A stretch of DNA of 39,124 nt from an uncultured Pelagibacteraceae bacterium (lineage in GTDB: Bacteria; Pseudomonadota; Alphaproteobacteria; Pelagibacterales; Pelagibacteraceae), in contig CACNRP010000007.1 in assembly GCA_902622955.1 (NCBI GenBank), positions 1 through 39,124 of the forward strand, in the 5' to 3' direction. Below the pieces are notes generated by a model. It ran no database searches, had not been told where the DNA came from, and saw only the letters and a list, made by a program, of their open reading frames with translations. Each line of letters opens with the position of its first letter. Positions within the stretch are counted from its first letter, which is position 1. Shown here in pieces: positions 32,796 to 39,124 of the stretch. The translations under genes and the position numbers were made by a program.

Positions 32796-33664
32796 TTGTT
32801 AAGCGCCCTTCCCGCAATTGTTTTTAATTTATCTTTGGTTTTTTGAGTTCGTTTTTCAGGAGCAGTAATTATTGCAACATCTAAACAATTGTTTGCTGGA
32901 TCATTTGGATTAATATGATCTTCAAAATTATCAATCAAATTTTTAATCATAACTTTAGCTTTTTCAGCATTACCTAATAATACTTTAACTACTTGTTGAA
33001 CGTCAACGTTTTCATGATCTGGATGCCAACAATCAAAATCTGTAACCATTGAAACGGATGCATATCTAATTTCAGCTTCTCTTGCTAATTTTGCTTCAGG
33101 CATATTCGTCATACCGATTACATCAGCTTTCCAAGATCTATATAAATTTGACTCTGCTAGTGTAGAAAATTGAGGGCCCTCCATGACAATATAAGTTCCA
33201 TTTCTTTGATAATCTATATTTGATTTTTTAATTGCATCTTCGCATGCATTCATCAATCCATTAGAAGTTGGATGTGCCATCGATACATGGGCAACTATTT
33301 CATCATCAAAAAATGTTTTTATTCTGGCAAAAGTTCTATCTATAAATTGATCAACAATTACAAATTTACCCGGAGGTAGCTCCTCTTTTAAAGAACCTAC
33401 TGCTGAAACTGATACTATATCCGTTACGCCTAATTGCTTAAGTGCATCTATATTTGCCCTAAAATTAATATTTGTAGGAGAAACAAAATGTCCTCGTCCA
33501 TGTCTTGGTAAAAAATAAACTTCCTTGCCATTATATTTAGTTTTTAAAATGTGATCAGATGGTTTCCCCCATGGTGTTTGTAAATCAAGTAACTCTCTAT
33601 CTTTAAACTCCTCAACATCATAAAGACCACTACCACCAATAATTGCTAATTTATTTGTTGTCAT
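32792..33664 (-). CDS. mtnP: S-methyl-5'-thioadenosine phosphorylase
   Basis: A 290-residue phosphorylase that splits 5'-methylthioadenosine (or 5'-deoxyadenosine) to adenine and the ribose-1-phosphate derivative. The motifs GGSGLYDVEEF, FLPRHGRGHF, SAVGSLKEEL and IVMEGPQFSTLAES are of the MTAP/PNP trimeric family. TDFDCW (208-213) has the Asp pair that in MTAP recognises the adenine amino group; guanosine-type PNPs have Asn there. It starts 41 bases from the divergent apt gene, which would recycle its adenine product, and is the first gene of the mtnP-hydrolase-mtnA-asparaginase operon. Confidence 0.95.
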   Translation of the reverse strand: MTTNKLAIIGGSGLYDVEEFKDRELLDLQTPWGKPSDHILKTKYNGKEVYFLPRHGRGHFVSPTNINFRANIDALKQLGVTDIVSVSAVGSLKEELPPGKFVIVDQFIDRTFARIKTFFDDEIVAHVSMAHPTSNGLMNACEDAIKKSNIDYQRNGTYIVMEGPQFSTLAESNLYRSWKADVIGMTNMPEAKLAREAEIRYASVSMVTDFDCWHPDHENVDVQQVVKVLLGNAEKAKVMIKNLIDNFEDHINPNDPANNCLDVAIITAPEKRTQKTKDKLKTIAGRALNK

Positions 33665-33705
33665 AATTTTAAATTTATTTATTTATACTTTTATAATTAA
33701 CTATT

Positions 33706-34233
33706 ATGAACTTAAAAGATTATATTAGATCAATTCCTGACTATCCAAAAAAAGGCATTTTATTTAGAGATATTACTACTTTAATAAAAGATGAAAATGC
33801 TTTTGCAGAAACTATTAATCAAATTGTAGAGAGATCAAAAAAATACAATTTTACAAAAATTGCAGCGATTGAATCAAGAGGCTTTGTGTTTGCATCTGCA
33901 GTTTCATATCTTTTAAATAAACCTTTTATAATGCTAAGAAAAAAAAATAAGCTGCCAGCAGATGTTCACTCTATAGATTTTGAGCTTGAGTATGGTACAG
34001 CGACTATTGAGGTTCATAAAGATTCAATTAACGAAGAGGACTCAGTTTTAATAGTTGATGACCTTGTTGCAACTGGAGGTACAGCTGAAGCAGCTGCGAA
34101 ATTAATTGAAATTTCAAAAGGTAAAGTTGCAGCATTTGTGTTTGTAATAAATCTCTTTGATTTAGGTGGGTCAGATAATTTGATCAAAAACAATTATAAA
34201 GTAGAGAATTTAATCGAATTTCCAGGACATTAA
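33706..34233 (+). CDS. apt: Adenine phosphoribosyltransferase
   Basis: A 175-residue type I phosphoribosyltransferase forming AMP from adenine and PRPP. The opening IRSIPDYPKKGILFRDITTLIKD is a strong Apt signature. AAIESRGFVFASAVSYLLNKPFIMLRKKNKLP follows, and the PRPP loop is VLIVDDLVATGGTAEAA (about residues 118-134). Normal length. Divergent from mtnP by 41 bases, which couples it to adenine released from methylthioadenosine. Confidence 0.96.
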   Translation: MNLKDYIRSIPDYPKKGILFRDITTLIKDENAFAETINQIVERSKKYNFTKIAAIESRGFVFASAVSYLLNKPFIMLRKKNKLPADVHSIDFELEYGTATIEVHKDSINEEDSVLIVDDLVATGGTAEAAAKLIEISKGKVAAFVFVINLFDLGGSDNLIKNNYKVENLIEFPGH

Positions 34234-34247
34234 GCTGTAAAAAAAAC

Positions 34248-34256
34248 TTATCCACA
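34248..34256 (+). promoter_or_regulatory. Perfect DnaA box (TTATCCACA)
   Basis: A perfect 9-base match to the high-affinity DnaA box, in the 73-base gap between apt and the GMP reductase gene, about 35 bases upstream of a TATAAT. It is alone: no second box or DNA-unwinding element was seen next to it. It could let DnaA influence the nucleotide salvage gene downstream, or be chance. Confidence 0.45.
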
Positions 34257-34290
34257 GGCCATATATTGATTTGAAATTAATTTTTATGGT

Positions 34291-34296
34291 TATAAT
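34291..34296 (+). promoter_or_regulatory. -10 element for the GMP reductase gene
   Basis: TATAAT ten bases before the ATG at 34307. A TTGATT at 34266-34271 could be the -35 (19-base spacer, long). Transcription would start at about 34303, so the mRNA would be almost leaderless; no Shine-Dalgarno is present. Confidence 0.5.
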
Positions 34297-34306
34297 TTAA
34301 CATGCG

Positions 34307-35341
34307 ATGAGAATTGAAGAAGAGCTTAAATTAGATTATTCAGATGTTTTGTTTAGACCTAAGAGAAGCACATTAAAAAGCCGTAAAGACGTAAATCTTC
34401 TACGTACATACAGATTTAAATACAGTAATAATGAATGGTCAGGAATTCCGATAATAGCAGCAAATATGGATGGTGTTGGTGAACTGAGCATTGCGGAAAA
34501 ATTAAATGATCATGGCATGATTACTTGTTTAACTAAACAACATGACGTCAAAAAAATTAAACAAAATAAACATATAAAAAAAATGTATTCAAATATTGCT
34601 TTAAGTATTGGAATAAAAAAAGAAGATTTTCAAAATTTGGATAAAGTGTTAAAAGAATTTAGTTTTTTTAAGTTTATTTGTATTGATGTCGCAAATGGAT
34701 ATTCAGAACATTTCACTAATTTTGTAAAATCTGTTAGAGATAAATATCCAACTAAAACTATTATAGCTGGAAACGTAGTGACAGCTGACATGACACAGGA
34801 ATTAGTTCTAAGTGGAGCAGATATTGTTAAAGTTGGAATTGGTCCTGGAAGTGTTTGTACAACAAGAATTCAAACTGGAGTTGGCTATCCACAATTAAGT
34901 GCAGTAATCGAATGTGCTGATGCTGCTCACGGACTTGGCGCTCATGTAATTGCGGATGGTGGATGTACCTGTCCTGGTGATGTTGCTAAAGGTTTTGGTG
35001 GTGGTGCTGATTTTGTAATGTTAGGAGGAATGTTAGCAGGTCATGACGAAGGGAATGGTAAAATTGTAAAAGTAAACGGAAATAAGTTTATTGAATTTTA
35101 TGGTTCAAGTTCTGAAGTTGCAAATAAAAAACATTATGGTGGACTTTCGTCTTATAGAAGTAGTGAAGGAAGAAAAGTGAGAGTAAAATATAGAGGAAAA
35201 ATTAACGATACAATTTTAAACATTCTTGGTGGTGTAAGAAGTAGCTGTACTTATGTTGGTGCGCCTTCACTTAAACAATTAAGCAAATGTACAACATTTG
35301 TTAGAGTATCTAATCAATTTAACGATAGTTTAATAAGATAA
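34307..35341 (+). CDS. guaC: GMP reductase
   Basis: A 344-residue TIM-barrel enzyme of the IMPDH/GMPR family without the CBS insert of IMP dehydrogenase, and close to the 347 residues of E. coli GuaC. The motifs are [39 protein letters not shown] with catalytic Cys184, [11 protein letters not shown] and [13 protein letters not shown]. It reduces GMP to IMP with NADPH, joining guanine to adenine nucleotide pools. The ATG at 34307 is used; an ATG at 34302 is out of frame and stops at once. It converges on the phosphoribosyltransferase gene with 4 bases between. Confidence 0.93.
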   Translation: MRIEEELKLDYSDVLFRPKRSTLKSRKDVNLLRTYRFKYSNNEWSGIPIIAANMDGVGELSIAEKLNDHGMITCLTKQHDVKKIKQNKHIKKMYSNIALSIGIKKEDFQNLDKVLKEFSFFKFICIDVANGYSEHFTNFVKSVRDKYPTKTIIAGNVVTADMTQELVLSGADIVKVGIGPGSVCTTRIQTGVGYPQLSAVIECADAAHGLGAHVIADGGCTCPGDVAKGFGGGADFVMLGGMLAGHDEGNGKIVKVNGNKFIEFYGSSSEVANKKHYGGLSSYRSSEGRKVRVKYRGKINDTILNILGGVRSSCTYVGAPSLKQLSKCTTFVRVSNQFNDSLIR

Positions 35342-35345
35342 TTAA

Positions 35346-35861
35346 TTATTCAAAATTAAAATCTTTTATATTTGTAGTTTCATATTTCTCAAAAGGCATA
35401 TGTATCCAAGGGGAATCTTCCAAATAATCTACAGAATAATCTGGTTTGAATTTTGATGTTGATTTGTGCCAAATCACGGCTGTTTTAATTTTTTCATCAA
35501 AATAAAAACCATAAAAATGTTCTAGCCATTGAATACTTTTTATTAATGTTTTTCCTGAGTCGGCAAGATCATCAACTAACAGAACGTGAGAGCCTAAGTT
35601 TGGAGTGGTTTTTGCTAAATCTCTTGAAAAAGTAAACTGTCCCTGTTGATTTTTAATTTCATCATTTTTACCATGATAAGACTCAACAGATAATATAGCT
35701 AAGGGTACATCAAACAATCTACTAAACACATCACCGACTCTTAATCCTCCTTTAGCAATACAAATAATTTGATTAAATTTGCAATTACTTTCGTGAACTT
35801 TTTTAGCTAATTGCTCAATCTTTTTGTGATAATCTTCCCAGCTTATATAAATATCTTTCAT
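35346..35861 (-). CDS. Purine (xanthine/guanine) phosphoribosyltransferase, Gpt-like
   Basis: About 171 residues from ATG 35861. The PRPP loop is VLLVDDLADSGKT; the acceptor-side IICIAKGGLRVGDVFSRLF and the end DSPWIHMPFEKYE resemble E. coli Gpt (xanthine-guanine PRT). The frame stays open to 35894, but those extra codons lie in the tRNA gene and are ignored. The chosen start MKDIYISWEDYHKK fits the family. It begins 6 bases after the tRNA CCA end, so it must be made from the tRNA transcript; 3' processing would leave a leader of about 6 bases without a Shine-Dalgarno. Confidence 0.85.
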   Translation of the reverse strand: MKDIYISWEDYHKKIEQLAKKVHESNCKFNQIICIAKGGLRVGDVFSRLFDVPLAILSVESYHGKNDEIKNQQGQFTFSRDLAKTTPNLGSHVLLVDDLADSGKTLIKSIQWLEHFYGFYFDEKIKTAVIWHKSTSKFKPDYSVDYLEDSPWIHMPFEKYETTNIKDFNFE

Positions 35862-35867
35862 AATTTT

Positions 35868-35944
35868 TGGTAGCGGGAAGTGGGATCGAACCACTGACCT
35901 CAGGCTTATGAGTCCTGCGCTCTAACCAACTGAGCTACCCCGCC
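35868..35944 (-). tRNA. tRNA-Met (CAT), elongator type
   Basis: A 77-base cloverleaf on the minus strand: acceptor GGCGGGG/TCCCGCT (with G-U at both ends), D-arm GCTC-AGTTGGTTA-GAGC, anticodon loop CTCATAA with CAT at 35908-35910, T-arm AGTGG-TTCGATC-CCACT, discriminator A, and genome-encoded CCA. The last anticodon-stem pair is A-G, a mismatch at 31-39. It lacks the GGG/CCC anticodon-stem pairs of the initiator tRNA; a lysidine-type tRNA-Ile (CAT) is less likely. Confidence 0.93.
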
Positions 35945-35960
35945 AAATAATTAAGAATGG

Positions 35961-35988
35961 TTTATAATAGAATTCTTTTATGTTTCAA
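35961..35988 (-). promoter_or_regulatory. Promoter of the tRNA-Met / phosphoribosyltransferase transcript
   Basis: On the minus strand TTGAAA (35983-35988), a 16-base spacer, and TATAAA (35961-35966). The start would be at about 35954, ten bases before the tRNA. This is one of the best -35/-10 pairs in the window. Confidence 0.6.
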
Positions 35989-36030
35989 TAAACAAATTAA
36001 TATTTCATAGACATTATAATTATTTATAGG

Positions 36031-36240
36031 CTAATAAAATGTGAAAACACCTACTAAAATTACACCTAATAATAATGAAGTTAAAAAGATTATTCTTTTT
36101 TTTAACTCTGTTTTTTTTGTCATTCTAACTCTGTTTAACAAAATGTTTACATCAGTTGTTTTTATTTTGTTAGATCTGGCACTTCTGTATTCAGCTTGGG
36201 AAATATCTAATAGGTTTATTTCTCTGTCGCTTTTTTTCAT
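36031..36240 (-). CDS. Small single-helix membrane protein, unknown
   Basis: 69 residues: a charged N-terminal part (MKKSDREINLLDISQAEYRS...) of about 48 residues ending in a basic stretch, and one C-terminal hydrophobic helix (IIFLTSLLLGVILVGVFTFY). It should be tail-anchored with the N-terminus in the cytoplasm. The antisense ORF over the same bases reads as a shadow. No family recognised. Confidence 0.55.
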   Translation of the reverse strand: MKKSDREINLLDISQAEYRSARSNKIKTTDVNILLNRVRMTKKTELKKRIIFLTSLLLGVILVGVFTFY

Positions 36241-36283
36241 AATATAATTAAACCAGCTATTTGCTAAAATAACAATTCTTTAA

Positions 36284-38728
36284 TTAAATAGTTTTAAAAT
36301 TTACTTTTTTAAGGGGATTTAGTAGTAATTCAATCTCAAATTTTTGTTTTTCTACTTCAATAAATAAATTTTTAGCTTGAAGCTCGTCATTAGAAAAGTC
36401 GTTGTCAATATAACCAAATACCAGATTTTTTTTATAATTAAATGAATAATTTCCTGATGTAGATCTTCCTATTATTTTATCTCCAATATAAATAGGTTCA
36501 TCATGAAGTAGTAAAGGTTTTCCAGGTTCGCTTTCTTTTAGAGTGAACATTGCAAATCTAGTTTTAATTTTTTCTTTTTTAATAATTTCTAAAGCATGTT
36601 TACCTATAAAATCTGCATCTTTCTTAGTACTGATTGTAAAAGACAATCCTGCTTGGTATTGATTTTCTTCAGGAGAAATGTCATGTCCCCAATGTAAAAA
36701 ACCACTTTCCATTCTCATAATATCCATTGCATGCATACCACAATTTGAAAGATTAAAATCTTTTCCCTTATCCATAATTATTTCATAAATTTTTTTAGCA
36801 TCTTTAAAATCTACATATAATTCATAACCTAATTCACCAACATAAGATAATCTTTGTGACCAAATTTTAATCCCATCAATTGTAATATATTTTGCAGTTC
36901 CAAATTTAAAATTATCTTTGTCAAAATTATCTTTTGATAATGTTTTAATTAATTCTCTACTTTTTGGACCAAATAATCCGAACACACATAAATCATCGGT
37001 AACATCTTTAACTTTAATTTCTTTTGAAATATGTTTTTTGATATGAAATTTATCTCTTTCTCTTGTTGCTGCAGAACTTATAATTCTAAAATGATTATTA
37101 TCGATACAAACAACTGTTAAATCTGCCTCTATCCCACCATCTGTATTTAGCATATGAGTATAAACACATTTGCCAACCTCATTTTTGATGTTGGCTGTAC
37201 AAATTTTTTGTAGTTCCTGATGAGCTTTATCTGACTTTACTTCAAATTTAGAAAATGGAGTTAAATCAAATAGGCCAACATTTTTTATTGTATTATTAGT
37301 TTCATACTCTGCTGAAGGATACCAATTTTGATAATTATAACTGTATTCATATTCACTTCTTTCACCATCCAAAGCAAACCACATGGGTCTTTCATATCCT
37401 CCTGAAACACCAAAACATGCACCAAAGCTTTTTAAATTATCATGATGAGGAAGGGTTTTAACATTTCTAGAAGTTTTGTGTTGTTTAAATGGCCAGTGCA
37501 TTCCATATAAATCTCCTAATGTCTCAGTAATTCTCGGTTTAATAAATTTTAAATCAGAATGAAATTTTTGAAATCTTTTTATATCATAACTAAAAATATC
37601 TTCATTAATGTGACCAGTCATCAACCATTCTGCTGTAACTTTACCAACACCTCCTCCGCTTCCTATTCCAATACTATTTAATCCACAACATACAAAAAAG
37701 TTTTTAACCTCTGGTACTTCACCTAATAAAGTATTTGTATCTGGAGTAAATGACTCTGGTCCGGAAAAAAATTTTCTAATTCCTGCTTTTTCTAAAACTG
37801 GAAACCTTTTTATAGCTAACGCCAGATATGGTTCGAAATGTTCAAAATTTTCTTGAAATTCACCAAAAGAAAAATCTTCTGGCACTTTATTTGTCTTATT
37901 CCATGCAGGAATAGAATTTCCCTCAAAAATCCCAACTAATATTTTTCCAGCATCTTCTTTAATATAAGTTCGATTATCAAAATCTCTAATGACTGGTAAA
38001 GTTTTTGAAAGATTTTCTATTGGCTCAGTAATGATATAAAAATGTTCTGCAGGATAAAGTGGTATGCTTACTCCAACTTTTTCTCCTATTTGTCTAGACC
38101 ACATACCTGAGGCTAAAACAATATACTCACAATCAATTTTTTGACCATTAACTTTTACACCAGAAATTTTTCCGTCTTTTATTAAAATTTCCTCAACTGG
38201 TGATTTTTCGAAAATTTGCGCACCGTGCATTCTTGCACCTTTAGCAAGCATGTGAGTAACCCCAGATGGATCAGCAGATCCATCTCCTGGCATTAAAATT
38301 CCACCGATTACATCATCTGTATTTATAATTGGATAATCTTTTTTAATTTGATCTTTATTTAAAATTCTTACATCAACATCATAAAGTTGGGCAGTTGTTG
38401 CTTGTCTTTGAAGTTCTTGCCATCTTCCTCTGTTTTGAGCTATTGAAAGTGCACCATTAAGTCTTAAACCTGCAGAATGATCAACTTCTTTCTCAAGTTC
38501 TTTATACAAATCTAAAGTATATTTTCTTATTTTTGTTATTGCTGCGGATGGACCTAATTGACTAACAAGTCCAGCTGCATGCCAAGTGGTTCCGGATGTC
38601 AACTGATCTCTTTCTAAAAGAATTGTATCCTTCCAACCAAATTTTGCTAAATGATAAGCAACAGAACACCCAACAACACCTCCCCCAATTACAATAGTTT
38701 TACAATTTGTAGGAAGATCTTTTTTCAT
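36284..38728 (-). CDS. FAD-dependent dehydrogenase with GcvT domain (dimethylglycine/sarcosine dehydrogenase-like)
   Basis: An 814-residue two-part enzyme. The N-terminal DAO-type FAD domain (about 10-370) starts VIGGGVVGCSVAYHLAKFGW and has SGTTWHAAGL, where His50 is at the position of the covalent FAD His of mammalian dimethylglycine dehydrogenase. A linker (FAO_M, about 375-430) is followed by a GcvT aminomethyltransferase domain (about 430-805, with ...GLFGPKSRELI and ...GELGYELYVDF) that would pass the released one-carbon unit to tetrahydrofolate. Substrates in the family are dimethylglycine, sarcosine or related N-methyl compounds; which one is not clear. The start overlaps the upstream glycosyltransferase stop (ATGA). 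Confidence 0.93.
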   Translation of the reverse strand: MKKDLPTNCKTIVIGGGVVGCSVAYHLAKFGWKDTILLERDQLTSGTTWHAAGLVSQLGPSAAITKIRKYTLDLYKELEKEVDHSAGLRLNGALSIAQNRGRWQELQRQATTAQLYDVDVRILNKDQIKKDYPIINTDDVIGGILMPGDGSADPSGVTHMLAKGARMHGAQIFEKSPVEEILIKDGKISGVKVNGQKIDCEYIVLASGMWSRQIGEKVGVSIPLYPAEHFYIITEPIENLSKTLPVIRDFDNRTYIKEDAGKILVGIFEGNSIPAWNKTNKVPEDFSFGEFQENFEHFEPYLALAIKRFPVLEKAGIRKFFSGPESFTPDTNTLLGEVPEVKNFFVCCGLNSIGIGSGGGVGKVTAEWLMTGHINEDIFSYDIKRFQKFHSDLKFIKPRITETLGDLYGMHWPFKQHKTSRNVKTLPHHDNLKSFGACFGVSGGYERPMWFALDGERSEYEYSYNYQNWYPSAEYETNNTIKNVGLFDLTPFSKFEVKSDKAHQELQKICTANIKNEVGKCVYTHMLNTDGGIEADLTVVCIDNNHFRIISSAATRERDKFHIKKHISKEIKVKDVTDDLCVFGLFGPKSRELIKTLSKDNFDKDNFKFGTAKYITIDGIKIWSQRLSYVGELGYELYVDFKDAKKIYEIIMDKGKDFNLSNCGMHAMDIMRMESGFLHWGHDISPEENQYQAGLSFTISTKKDADFIGKHALEIIKKEKIKTRFAMFTLKESEPGKPLLLHDEPIYIGDKIIGRSTSGNYSFNYKKNLVFGYIDNDFSNDELQAKNLFIEVEKQKFEIELLLNPLKKVNFKTI

Positions 38729-39124
38729 TTTTTTGGAACAACTTTATTAAAAATTACCATAGGTATTAATTTTAAAGCAATCAAGTATCTTTTAGAAAAA
38801 GTTAGAGGGTTAAAAATTAATCGTATAAACCAGCCTAAATAAAGTTTATCAATTATACTGTTAATTGGTGCCTGATCACCTGTAAAAAAGGAAATAGCAC
38901 CACCTGTACAAATTATAGTAACTTTAAATTTCAATTTTTTTTTTAAATATAGGCCTAATATTTCTTGAATACCTCCACCAATATTTGTCATTATGAAATC
39001 TGGTCTGACTTGTGTAATCATTTTTAAAAGATGTTTGTCAAAAATATTTTTATTATTAAATTTAGGTGCTAAATAATGGTAGGTTTTTTTTACACCTAAT
39101 TTTTTTAAAAATATCTTATTTGAT
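38725..39124 (-). CDS. WecG/TagA/CpsF family glycosyltransferase, C-terminal part (5' end outside window)
   Basis: The frame is open from the stop at 38725 to the window end, beyond the first ATG at 39021, so the gene is cut. Readable parts are RPDFIMTNIGGGIQE (the family's PD-hhhGhG-PxQE region), IICTGGAISFFTGDQAPINSIIDKLYLGWFIRL (the VGGAFDFLAG...AP...LEWLYRL region) and FNPLTFSKRYL, which together match GT26 (UDP-ManNAc transferase type). It would act in surface polysaccharide or teichoic-acid-like synthesis. It overlaps the FAD-GcvT gene by four bases. Confidence 0.82.
   Translation of the reverse strand, partial: SNKIFLKKLGVKKTYHYLAPKFNNKNIFDKHLLKMITQVRPDFIMTNIGGGIQEILGLYLKKKLKFKVTIICTGGAISFFTGDQAPINSIIDKLYLGWFIRLIFNPLTFSKRYLIALKLIPMVIFNKVVPKK

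Noticed and set aside
34248-34256. Replication origin
   Set aside because: Only one DnaA box, no box cluster and no origin-type neighbouring genes.
35862-35894. N-terminal extension MVRSHFPLPKI of the phosphoribosyltransferase
   Set aside because: Those codons are inside the tRNA-Met gene (T-arm and acceptor); the family start fits ATG 35861.
36041-36247. 68-residue plus-strand hydrophobic ORF
   Set aside because: It covers the same bases as the minus-strand 69-residue tail-anchored protein, whose charge pattern and start are more protein-like; the plus ORF is likely its shadow.

Overview
The window is very AT-rich and very tightly packed: genes overlap by a few bases or sit a few bases apart, and all eight convergent gene pairs are 13 bases apart or less, or overlap. 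The gene set includes a tripartite tricarboxylate (TctCBA) transporter with a membrane AbrB protein, a dimethylglycine/sarcosine-dehydrogenase-like FAD-GcvT enzyme, a stand-alone TrpB2, tiny lipoproteins and a purine salvage block. Together these point to a streamlined marine alphaproteobacterium of the SAR11 (Pelagibacter) type. That is inference from composition, density and gene content; no rRNA gene is present to prove it. No mobile element, CRISPR array or prophage was seen.

Layout. 1-1151: 3' end of a citrate/2-methylcitrate synthase facing a SAM methyltransferase. 1159-4301: class I ribonucleotide reductase operon nrdA-nrdB, followed by a small lipoprotein gene missed by length cut-offs; two NrdR-like boxes lie in front of nrdA. 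4480-7034: phosphoglucomutase/phosphomannomutase and a very charged helical protein. 7069-7243: candidate structured small RNA. 7249-10875: minus-strand series of TSUP permease, dusA, rpoZ (with a long acidic tail) and an MFS transporter. 10887-12561: hydroxyisobutyrate-type dehydrogenase, flavin-binding protein and a small membrane protein. 12575-16899: DUF1330 protein, two DMT exporters, gamma carbonic anhydrase, thioredoxin-like protein, glycosyltransferase. 16896-21168: tctCBA plus AbrB-like membrane protein. 21158-23299: GT9 glycosyltransferase, DUF6165 protein, PhyH oxygenase. 23302-25567: polar amino-acid ABC importer lacking an ATPase gene.

25626-35861 is the most interesting part. 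A fuculose-phosphate-aldolase-like gene is translationally coupled to a fused SpeD-SpeE gene (AdoMet decarboxylase plus spermidine synthase). About 3.5 kb away, mtnP and mtnA share an operon, with apt divergent from mtnP. These parts would make spermidine, split the by-product methylthioadenosine into adenine (recovered by Apt) and methylthioribose-phosphate, isomerise it, and cleave it by the aldolase to DHAP and a methylthio-aldehyde (a DHAP shunt). No mtnK/B/C/D gene is seen. Between the two blocks, trpB2 is followed at once by a DUF1015 protein (related to serine kinases of the ParB-like fold), which suggests an O-phosphoserine route for TrpB2. A GMP reductase and a Gpt-like phosphoribosyltransferase 6 bases behind a tRNA-Met complete the purine salvage group.

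36031-39124: small membrane protein, FAD-GcvT dehydrogenase and a 5'-truncated WecG/TagA-type glycosyltransferase.

Two regulatory structures stand out. A perfect 15-bp terminator-like hairpin with a U tract contains the tctB start codon and first codons. A perfect 12-bp hairpin separates the ABC binding-protein gene from its permease gene. Both would keep the binding protein expressed above the membrane subunits.
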